The position numbers were made by a program, and so were the translations under genes. DNA of 64,000 nt, taken from assembly GCA_963921825.1 (NCBI GenBank), contig OY997591.1, forward strand, positions 45,777,825-45,841,824. Reading direction: 5' to 3'. Positions 43,977 through 53,940 of the stretch are shown in pieces (the first letter of the stretch is position 1; each line of letters opens with the position of its first letter). The DNA is from Erodium maritimum (lineage: Eukaryota > Streptophyta > Magnoliopsida > Geraniales > Geraniaceae). The notes beneath the pieces are model-generated. The model saw only the letters and a program-made list of their open reading frames with translations. It was not told where the DNA came from and did no database searches.

Positions 43977-45664
43977 TGTTAGTCTTAGTGCCCGTAGTTC
44001 AATCCTAAATGTCCAAATGTATATATCATCGTTAGCAATAAAATTAAAGCGGCTTTATATTACTTATGTGTTGGAGTAATAAATCGACGTGTGCTCTGAT
44101 CTATGCCCACCATGCGAATAGAACCATAGATCGAGATAGATCACACTCGATGGGTCCCTAGTCAACAAAGCTTCACTAGAAGCGACTAGTATGAAAGATG
44201 GCTCTTTATGGCTTACGTTCTGTTAGTCATTGGAATGAGATTCCGGAGTCTGATCATAGATATCATGTGGGACATGATATTGGACGACCCGCCCTGAATA
44301 TGTGCCATAGATTAAGTCATGAACATATTCAGTGTTGTAGCTTGTCATGTATCCTTAGACCAAGGAGTCTTTCTGATCACTATGTAGTCAACAACTGAGT
44401 TTGACCTGAGCCTAACGTTGTCCGTAACAGGGCTTCCATAACGGCCAGGATTGGCTTGGGGACGGGCTACATGAGTGACACGAAAGACGGCTAAGGGATT
44501 TATCCCTCATACTAAGGTATGGGAAAGATATCGGTTCTCGGCCGCTTGATCGAGAGTGACTGGAAGAATAGCATGGCCATGCACATGATACTGGGTATCA
44601 TATCTTCAGTCATCTCACATATCAAGGAACGGTGATTGAGAATAATAAGGATGACGGCTCTATGCCTTATCTCAATCAGGATATCGGAGATAAAAGGATA
44701 ATGACAGGGACGACGGAAAGGTTAGAATCGACAGGGTCGATTCGTTATGTAGTGTCAGGCAATACTAAAGTCTCGTTAGTTGCCACTTAAATAGGATCAA
44801 GTAAAATGGGATTTTACGTTGATCTATTGACATGCATAAACCTAAGGGTCACACCGGAGGATGAAACTCATTGACACATTTATGGAGAATGGCCAAAAGG
44901 GAGTTGTCTCGGGACATGACCAAAACTGGGTTTTGGGTCATGTGCCCGTACGTGAATAGGACTTTACGGATCGAGACAAGGCTTGGAGTCTTGGGATTGA
45001 TCGCGTCGGATAATGTTGGACATTTCCGGTATGGAAGGCTTGGAGGCGATGAGCGAATCACGGGACCTCGTTAGAAATGGCCACGGGCCATGTTCCAAGA
45101 GGCCCATGAAAGGCCCATGCAACCAAGGCCCATGGAACTAATTAATCAAGTCTTGATTAGTTAGTACTAAGTAAGCAAGACAAGGATTAAGGTGTTGGTG
45201 ATTCACCACCTAACCCAATCTTGTCTTGCCATACTTTGTCCTATTTACACCTTACTTGACACCATACTTGTCCCATGCCTTTAGTTGGACAAGTATGGGT
45301 TTTGTTATGTTTAAGTCATCTTTTTTCAACATAACAAACACAAGACAAGAATAGGAAACACATTTTCTCTCCCTCTTCCATGGCCATTTCGGGTTTGGCT
45401 AGTTTCCACCTCCATGTTTGTGTTCTTGAGTCCTCAAAGAGAAGAACTACGTGGCTTTGATTCCCATGTGGATACGTAGGCGTCTTGGAGACTCAAGCCA
45501 ATCATTCGTTAACCGGTGTTCTTGTTTTGGTAAGAACTAGTGCTGAATTTTTCTCTTGTGAATCCATTCTTTGTTAGTTGTTTCATGGTTTTAATCGTCT
45601 CTTGGTTTTCATTGATTTTCCGCTGCGAGTTGGTTCATCTCCAACCTTACCTCGAGACCCAACA
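43977..45664 (+). repeat. Copia 3' LTR
   Basis: 1688 bp, same ends as the 5' LTR, followed by the target duplication tcttc. Confidence 0.96.
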
Positions 45665-47809
45665 TCTTCTTCTTCACGAAGAGTGCTGGTGCTCCCCACG
45701 GCGATGCACTCGGATGGATAAACCCCTTCTGCTGAAGCTCCTCCAGTTGACGCTTCAGCTCAGTCAACTCTGCCGGCGCAAACCTGTAAGGCGCCATCGA
45801 TATCGCCGCCGTTCCCGACACTAGGTCAATCCCGAACTCCACCTCACGAATCGGTGGCAGCCCGCTCAACTCCTCAGGAAAGACCTCGGGGAACTCGCAT
45901 ACCACTCTAGGTAACTCTCGGCTCTGCACAGCCGGTACTTCCTCCTCTGCGGACAACGCCGACAGGGGGACCCCACTCTTACTCCCCAGCACGCACGTCA
46001 CCTTCGTACCGCCCACTGTCACTGTCACTCGTCGTCTGTAGCAATCGATGTTGGCTCGGTACCTCGACAGCCAATCCATACCCAAAATCACATCAAAGGT
46101 AGTCATCCCCAACACGAGAAGATCACCAGGGCAAGGACAGTCTGCGACTCTAATCTCGCAGGCACGACATACTCTAGTCAACGATGCACCACCCCCAACT
46201 GGGGTGTCCAGGCATAGGGGTGGACTCAACGGCTCTAAGCTCAACCCCAACCTCTCAGCACAACCCGACGAAATAAAAGAGTGCGATGCCCCGGTATCAA
46301 ACAGGAATAAAGCCCATAAATGATACAATAAACACGTACCCTGGATGGTCTCACGGTACGTGCTAGGTCCTGGGGCTCTGGAGTCGGTGACTGCATATAC
46401 TCTCCCCTGCGAGGCCTGCTGCCTCTGACTCGGCGCACCGGCCGCTGAATACCCGTGACTCTGCTGCTGTCTCGGAATCGGTGCGCTCGTAGACGGCCGT
46501 GATGATCTCGGCTGCTGACCCTGTCGAGGGCGACCTCTAGGCGACTGTACTGTCTGCGACTGCTGCGGTCGCTGCACTGATGTCTCCCCCAACTGCTCTC
46601 GGCACCATGCCATAGTGTGACCGGCCCGGCCGCATCGGTAACAGCTGATCTCGTCAGCCCTTGACCCCGAGCCCTGGCCTGTCCGGCTAGTAGCTGGTAC
46701 TACCGCGGTTCCTCCCCTCGTCGGACAGTCTCGCTGTAAGTGGCCTGGCTGCCCGCAGTGAAAGCATGACGGCCTCCTCTCTGAGGCGATTGGCCCCACT
46801 GATGCCACTGACCCCTGCTGTCTCGATCCACTCTGATGAGGCGGTGGTCGGAAGGATCCCGCGGTCCTCTGCCTCCGCGAGTCTCGTGAGTCTGACGGCC
46901 CTGCCCAACTGATCGGCCGAGGTCGGACCTCACGGCCCCTGACTGCATCCCTGGCGCCCTGCTCTACTGTAGCTGCGGTGTCCACGAGGTCGGTATACTT
47001 CCGTATCCTCAAGGCGAGAACCTGGTTCCGGATGCCCAGCCTCAGTCCGTCCTGGAACCGCAGGCAACGGTTCGCCTCGCTCGTCACCATCTCAGGCGCG
47101 AATCTGGCCAAGGCTGTGAACCTGGCCTCGTACTCTCCTACCGTCATCCCCCTTGCTCCAGGTCTAAGAACTGCCAATGTCGCTCCAGCCGAGCCGACTC
47201 GGGGAAGTACTGTGCCATGAATACCTCCTGGAATACGCTGTAGTCGTATCCGACCGTGTCCTTCACCCGCCCCCACCAGTGGTAGGCGCTGTCTCTCAGC
47301 TGATGGGCCGCGAAGGACACTCTCCGACGGCCATCCTCGACTCCCGATGTGTCCAAGTCTCGTGTGACCTGCTCTATCCATCGCTCGGCCAGGTCGGGAT
47401 TTGGCTCCCCGACAAAAACAGGTATCCCGAGCTTCAGGAAATCTAGTAGTGCTCGGGAGGTAAGATCCTCTGTCTGAGCGGCCCTCACCGGGACTGCGGC
47501 TGCCTCTGGTGCTGGCGAAGCCGACTCTCGGCTGGCGATGATCGCCACCAAACTCTGAACGGTCCTGGTAAGCTCATCCAGGGCAGTCATCACTGGAGGG
47601 TCCGCGACTGGCGGAACACTGGGGGTGCCTGCAGACGGCCCCGCATCACTCCTCCTGTCTTCTCCGACAGGAGTACCCTGTGCCTCCGCATAGTTGGCGG
47701 GCTCGACGGTCGGCACCCTCCCTGGTGCCCCTGCTGACCGTCCCCGCCGGCCTCGCATGGGTGCCTGGCCCCGTGTTCCTGATGGTCGTCCCCGCTTACC
47801 GCGAGCCAT
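45665..47809 (-). pseudogene. Gypsy B gag, protease, RT N-terminus
   Basis: The same protein as in copy A: start MARGKRGRPSG at 47809, stop at the G-run frameshift (47144), continuation in the -1 frame with both CCHC knuckles, [10 protein letters not shown] protease and RT to ALFVKK, where the Copia insertion interrupts it. Differences from A include GTAAIS preceded by S instead of P, and FIHPSAS for FIRPSAS. The gag frameshift is at the identical base in both copies. Confidence 0.9.
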
Positions 47810-48468
47810 AAACAGTATCCTCTGCACGGATACACGCAAACGTTCAGTTTGCGAACTTAAATAAAAACGACAGTACAAAAGCACTAACGTCCACCCGCTT
47901 AAGCTTGCACTAACGTGCTTATCACTAAAGCGCTACACCGCTCAAGCTAAACGTACTTTATATACTAGCATTAGTAAACGAGACCTCAACGAGACCGCAC
48001 CGACGTGCACCAAACAAGCGACGGCAAACCAACCCACACAACACGACGACCCCCGTTCACCGGGCCAATCAAAATCGAACCTTGCCCACCGGGCCAACCA
48101 AAATCAAACATACGCCCATAGGGCCAATCAAGTTCAAGACATGCCAACAGGGCCAACAATTTTAAAACCTTCACCCTTTCATTTTAAAACTTCGTTCCTT
48201 GACATCACGTAGTTACAACCCGGTTCAGGCGTCCCCGAACCACGTTGTACCGACTTGACATCAACACCGTCACGTTCGACTACAGGAGCGCTCCTGAGTC
48301 GACCCGCGACAGTTAAAAACAGTTCACGCAATCACACACAATCAGTATGCCAGCAACAAAATACTGTAACATACACACAAACACAAACAAGGCTCAAGAC
48401 ATGACGGGTCTACACCGACTCGACTCTCCCCCCCTAAGTGACGGACAGTCCGAGGTTTGAAACCTCGA

Positions 48469-48480
48469 GCTCTGATACCA
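48469..48480 (-). promoter_or_regulatory. primer-binding site, Gypsy copy B
   Basis: The complement tggtatcagagc (initiator Met-tRNA), three bases from the LTR. Confidence 0.88.
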
Positions 48481-48483
48481 AGC

Positions 48484-51332
48484 TGTCACGCCCCAATTTC
48501 AGAGAACCGAACTCGGGACGCGAACATTTTAAAACATAAACACTTGAACCTGTTTGAATAAAAGCTCTGACATTTCCATTTACTTCTCAAAATAATAATA
48601 GTATTTACAATACAAAAACGCCCCCAACAAATGGACAAGGTACAACATCCGTCACTAGACTCGACAGAAAGTAAAGACCAGACTCCACTCCAAGCTCCAT
48701 GAACTTCAAGAGCTAACCTAGTCCGTCCGGTGATCAGTACCTGTAGGAAAAGCAGCTAGGGGTGAGCGTTCGCTCACCTCCACGGATAACAGACTGACTA
48801 TGGCATAATTAGCAGAAAAAGCCAGTAACACTAAAACCAAACCCAACACCGGGACTACCGTCCCCAACTAAAATACTCAACTGACCCACAACCCGTCACC
48901 TTCCTCAACAGACTCGACACTCGATAAAAACAGTGTAAACCCGACACAACTATCGACGACCTCCTCAAGGACACGACAGAAAGACTACACAACGCCAAAC
49001 AAGATCACAAAGGATCGCACACCAGCTGCTCAGTAACCAATCTCAATCAGGTCAGGGTTCGACCTATCGCAATTCCTCGACACGAAGTCGGATCAGGCTG
49101 TCGACCTTTCAAACTCGCAATTCATCGACACTAAGTCGGATCAGGCTGTCGACCTTTAGAACTCGCAATTCATCGACACTAAGTCGGATCAGGCTGTCGA
49201 CCTTTAGAACTCACCACCCCAGGTAACCACAATCACAATCACAATCACAGGCAAGTTCAATCACACAGGCACTCAAGACCACTCAAGACACCTCAACAGT
49301 CAAGACTCGGGTTCAACAACCTCACGGGCACTCGCTGCCACTCAAGACACTTCAACAGTCAAGACTCGGGTTCAACAACCCCACGGGCACTCACTGCCAC
49401 TCAAGACACCAACTTAAATACACGGCTCTCATGGCCACCCAGACTCAACAATAAATAACACGGGCTCTCAAGGCCACCCAAACTCAACAATTAAATACGG
49501 GCTCTCAAGGCCACCCAAACTCAACAATTTAAATAAAACGCACGCCAACCTCCGGCATACTCGATGCCTCCAACGGTCCTAAAATCACTAGTTTCACAAA
49601 CAACCTCCGGGCATGGTCATATGCCTCCAGTAATTCAATTATCGCTAAGTTCTCTGTTCCTACGACACTACTAAGTGTCACATGCTTTTCTCTTAAACGC
49701 TACAATCCCGTATCATGCTTTTCTAATAATTAAATAAATCTACTCAACCCACGACACCCCGGTGTCACATGCAATTCTACTATTAACTTTCCCTAATCAG
49801 GGCCGAGATCCGGCTACTTTTCCCTACCTCGTAGATAAATCCAAAAGCGCTCCAACAACACCCGAAGTACACCCACTCACTCGCCGAGCTTCCCTTTGCC
49901 TCGGTCCGTAGCACGATCTAAAAGAACACAAATTCAAAGTACCTTTAAACTAGTACGAATAAACCGAAAATTAATAAACTTAACGCCCAAACGTAACCCC
50001 GACAATGCCGATCACTCCCAAACTTCCCAATTACTCGATATTGCCGATAAAGGACCCGTAAGGGCCAGATTCGCCCGACATGGCGAATCTGCCCGGTTTT
50101 GGTTAATTGCCTTCCGGGTCTCCAAAAGCCCCCATTTTCGTTTCTACGGTCTTAGAATATTTCAAGGAACCCAACGCACTTGACGGAATTGAATTCCGAC
50201 TTCTAAGTCAATTAATTAACGTTTAAAGTTTCCCAAAACCCGTTAATTACAACTTCTCCAAATTAATTCCAAATTTCGATTCGATTAGGAAAAAGTGGTC
50301 CGGGGAACGTTTTAAACTACCCGAGTAATTAAAACACGAACAACCGAGCACGTGGGCCCCACCCAAAGGGCTTGGCCGTGCCCTAGGGTTTGAGGGAGGG
50401 GCTCGGCCACCAAGTGGTGGCTGCTGCCACCTCCGACCAGCCACCACATGGCCGGCCGGCCACCACCCACGGTGGCCGGAGCTCCTCCCGAGCCTCTGGT
50501 CACCGGAAAACGTGCCCTTACACCCCCAAACACCTCTAAAACGTCTCCAACACCTCCCAAACTCTACACAATCCTAAGTATTAGTTTAAAACTCAAACCC
50601 TAGCTTTCAAGAAAATAAACGAAACGAGAATCGGGTTAGTGCTTACTCGAGAGGAAGACGAGGGAAAGAGATTTGCTCCTTGCTTCGAATCGATCCAAGG
50701 GTTGAAAATCAAACCCTAACTCCACTTCCTTTCTTCTCTCTTCTTCTCCTTCTTCTTCTCTCTCTAAAACCTCTCTTCTTCTTTCTAATTTAATTAAAAC
50801 TAACAACTAACTCCAAAAACTCCCCCATTTTACCCATGTTCGGCCAACACACCACAACCACCCATTTTTCCCCCCAAAACTAACACCACCACATTTAGGA
50901 CATGTGTCAAGGTGGGTCCCACACCTTTTGGAAAATATCTAGTTGATATTTTCCAATCAGATTCGCGAAAAACGGACGTTTCGGGCCCCGAACGGGCACT
51001 TTTCCCAAGAAATTTTTAAACTGGACGGGCTTCAAGGAAACGGCCCAACAAGACCGCTACGACGACGGCTAAGCTTTTCGGGTCCAAAACGGTCCTCGAA
51101 TAAACCAAAACGTCGCTCGGGTGACTTTTCCAACAAAGAATCAATCTTTCCCAAATTGACCAGAAAGTTTCCCTGAGTCCCCCGTAACTCATTTTAGTCG
51201 ATAACGGGGTCAACTTAAGTCCGGCATGACCCTCGGGGTCAATTTAAGTTAGGTTAAGTGTCTGTCTTAAAAATTTTAAATTTTCCTGTTTTTCGCAGGT
51301 TTGACTGACGTTGACCAGAAGTGGTTATTACA
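48484..51332 (-). repeat. Gypsy B 5' LTR
   Basis: 2849 bp, the same family and ends as 31647-34494. Visible differences include G/A at 50132, G/A at 50433, and small changes at 50833, 50868 and 51100-51175. Confidence 0.93.
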
Positions 51333-51441
51333 GCTGCGCACCATCCGAGGACGGTTGAACTTGGGCCCTTTGGGACCTCGTCAAGGGCTCGGGTGTCGGG
51401 TGCGCCTGAGGGACCGGGACGGATGCTGCCGGGGCGTTTCA
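51333..51441 (+). mobile_element. element C 3' LTR, distal part
   Basis: gctgcgcaccatccgagg to ggggcgtttca, matching 28466-28576 with a few substitutions. Begins exactly at the Gypsy LTR end, with gctgc as the retained copy of the target duplication. The proximal ~155 bp of this LTR were lost together with the left end of the Gypsy array. Confidence 0.85.
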
Positions 51442-51613
51442 TAATGACTTGTGTGAGGCTTTTATATCAAAAAATTAATGTAATCCAGATTTTACCAAGC
51501 CAATGACTGTATGCGCGGCTTTTATATCAAATAGACAACATATTTAATTAAAATTTGGGGGCCTACTCTAGCTTGGGGCCTTAAGCCATGGCTTAATGGT
51601 AGGGCCGGGCCTA
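51442..51613 (-). mobile_element. hAT-type right terminus
   Basis: The complement from 51613 reads taggcccggccctacc, then ggcttaaggcccc, the same terminal layout as the hAT end at 4309. A ~55-bp unit (ggcttttatatcaaa) is duplicated at 51455-51530. Pairing with the left end at 16124 is possible. Confidence 0.5.
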
Positions 51614-51899
51614 TCTATGATGGTTTATTCTTTTTTTTTTTATGGTATTGGATTTGAGATTGTAGTATATTTTGTATTAATATGGTATACTCTTGTTTAT
51701 TGTTGTTGAAACTTTTAATATTGTACTATCATCATTGGGTAAAAGATATGTACATCGGAGTTTCGAGTTTCATTTTACAAATAAATCACGCCTTTAATAA
51801 TTACATCATCTAATTTTTAAGCAATGTAAAATCAGAATGTACTTATTCAATTATGTGACCTATAAAATTATTTTTTGGACAATGATATAAAGCCCAGTC
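51614..51899. other. AT-rich spacer
   Basis: Nothing recognised. Confidence 0.5.
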
Positions 51900-52098
51900 A
51901 AAAAGTCAACATAAGCCCAATTGGTCGGCAGTGTAATGGTTAAAAACTGGCACCGAAGGCGCTTTTAACCGCCTGGTTTATGACATTAATCTCGGTTTCT
52001 GGTGTCTACTCCGGTTGTGGTATCTGGGTCACCGGAGGTCCCGGTTCCGGCGATCGAAAAAGGCGTCGGTGTCGACGACCGGCCGATGCCCACCCCTA
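51900..52098 (-). mobile_element. hAT-like MITE terminus (right end)
   Basis: The complement from 52098 reads taggggtgggcatcggcc, then cgatcgccggaaccggga and ccggtgaccc. It shares the atcgccggaacc block with the fragment at 3526. The left partner was not found. Confidence 0.45.
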
Positions 52099-52772
52099 AT
52101 GCTATGTGTGGCCATTACAATCTACATGGCACAACTACTTGTATGTAAGTGGTATATGTGGTATTACCTCATGAGTTCTTTGTTCCTATAAATAAATAAA
52201 GGTGTCAAACCTTTATATTACACACTCAACACAACTCATATGAACAACACTTCTTGCAAACAATCTTCTATATGTAAATTTCTATGTTTTTTTTTATCAG
52301 AGAGAAAGAAATGCATTAAAAAGGAAGTGTGGGTCATGGGTTAGAAACCACAACAACCAAACCAAAGTCCAACAAAAAAGGCATAAAGGCCAAAAGCAAC
52401 AAAGGAAACATAAAAGACGAAACAACCACCCCGGTCCACCACAACATCATCTAATACACCAGACTAGTGAACAGTACCTCAGGAAACCGCTCGGGCAACC
52501 TTGATCGGACTAGTGAACAGTACCACAGGAGACCGCACGGGTGAATCCTCTGGCCTCAAGAAGGCTAAGTGATTCGTGCCCCTCCACCCGAGCAGATCGG
52601 CCCCAAACTGCGACTCCGGAACAAGTACTCACCGGAACCTACCAAGGTAAAGCAAACCCAAAACGACTCCTGAACGAGCACTCACTAGACCTGATAAGAG
52701 AAACCATCGTGGAGGACCGGGGGAAAAGGTGCTGAATTCCTCAAACATGGCACAGCAATCAACAGTCCGTCC

Positions 52773-53940
52773 TTAGGCGCTCCTAATCAGCGCAGCACCC
52801 GGAGACTCGACCCACTCGAGGAAGGTGAATGAACGACCAGCCGCTCCCAAACTGGAAAAAGATCCTTGCTGAACCCTAGCTAGCAGAATGCTTGGTTCGA
52901 TAGCAGCAGACCCTGAGAAGACACGTCGGTTGCGCTCCAACCAAATCTGCCAAAGGCACAACAATCCAATACCAATCCACTCAGACCTCAGCCTACGCGA
53001 ACCCAACAGAGAGGCCCAGGACTCAAGAAACAGAGCCGGCGACAGCGGAAAAACGCCCACAACTCCCCACCATCCCAAGATCAGAGACCAGAACCTCCAG
53101 GTCCAAGAGCAAGTGACAAACAAGTGGCTAGAGTCCTCCCCACCTGAACCATACAACATACACCTCCAACGGGCTAACGGAATCGACACACCCCTATCCA
53201 CCAAGAAGGAAATAGTGGGAACCCCACCATGAGCAAACAACCAAGCAAATAAATGGATCTTGGGAGGAACAGGGGCTGACCAGATCATAGAAGCCCAAGG
53301 AGTGACCTCATAATCCACCCAACCAGCAATAACCTGAAAAGCTCTAGCTGACGAGAACCCCTTCAGATCCCAAGACCAGACCAGCGAATCTGGGCGTTCA
53401 CATACTAAACGAACACCAACCAGACAGACCCTTATCTCCTCCAACTCCTCAGCATCGCGAACCCGGAGATCCCTATCAAACAGAAAAGCCCAGTCCCCAT
53501 CCACATAAAACTCTGCAACTGAACCATGATGGCCTGCCACCAACCGATAAAGCCGGGGAAAACGAGTCGCCATAGCTGTATCAAAAAGCCACGGGTCCTC
53601 CCAAAAACGAATCATGGTGCCAGAACCGACCACCCATCTCAAAGTACCGGGACCAAACACTCTCGCAAACCCAGGGTCCCGATCCAAACGAACCACATGT
53701 CGGATGAAGAAAGAGGACACCCTTGGGGAAACCGTGAGCGATCCCAAGTCCCACTCGGTCTCCCTTCACCCGAAACAAGCACAAATGACACGCCTCCAGA
53801 AGGCATCCCCCTCTATAGCAAAGCGCCACCACCATTTCAGGAGAAGACTGGTGTTTACCTCCGAAAGAGAACGAACACCTAGTCCTCCTGAGTCCTTGGA
53901 CCTGCAAACCACCTCTCATAGAACCTTGGAGAGACACCTC
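52773..53940 (-). pseudogene. LINE ORF2 C-terminal region (zf-RVT type)
   Basis: In the frame after the shift: SGGLGVRSLSEV-like text at about 53890, then WWWRF and, from 53747, GSGTMIRFWEDPWL. Then WASMIWSAPVPPKIHLFAWL (the zinc-binding RT-associated region), and near the end LCLWQIWLERNRRVFSG. This is the usual C-terminus of plant non-LTR reverse transcriptases. Ends about 480 bp before poly-A. Confidence 0.85.

Larger units (their letters stand above)
37205..45664 (+). mobile_element. complete-structure Copia element, coding-dead
   Basis: 8460 bp with two 1688-bp LTRs (tgttagtctt to cccaaca) and the perfect target duplication tcttc at 37200-37204 and 45665-45669. Rejoining the flanks restores the uninterrupted Gypsy sequence seen in copy A at about 28826, proving insertion into Gypsy B. 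I found a single LTR difference (37601 G, 44373 C). Primer site at 38894, purine tract at 43963. The internal 5.08 kb carry gag, protease, integrase, RT and RNase H remnants in order, each damaged. Orientation is opposite to the Gypsy host. Confidence 0.95.
31647..51332 (-). mobile_element. Gypsy copy B (Tekay/Del-like chromovirus), split by Copia
   Basis: Two LTRs (48484-51332, 2849 bp; 31647-34494, 2848 bp), an initiator-Met primer site at 48469-48480 and a polypurine tract at 34495. Gag-PR-RT-RNH-INT-chromodomain are in the order of Ty3-Gypsy. Without the 8.46-kb Copia the element is about 11.2 kb. At the right edge the 5 bp gctgc (51333-51337) follow. The same gctgc occurs at the equivalent point of the left element C LTR, so B inserted into the 3' LTR of C. 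The LTR divergence, though small, exceeds that of the Copia within it. Confidence 0.9.
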
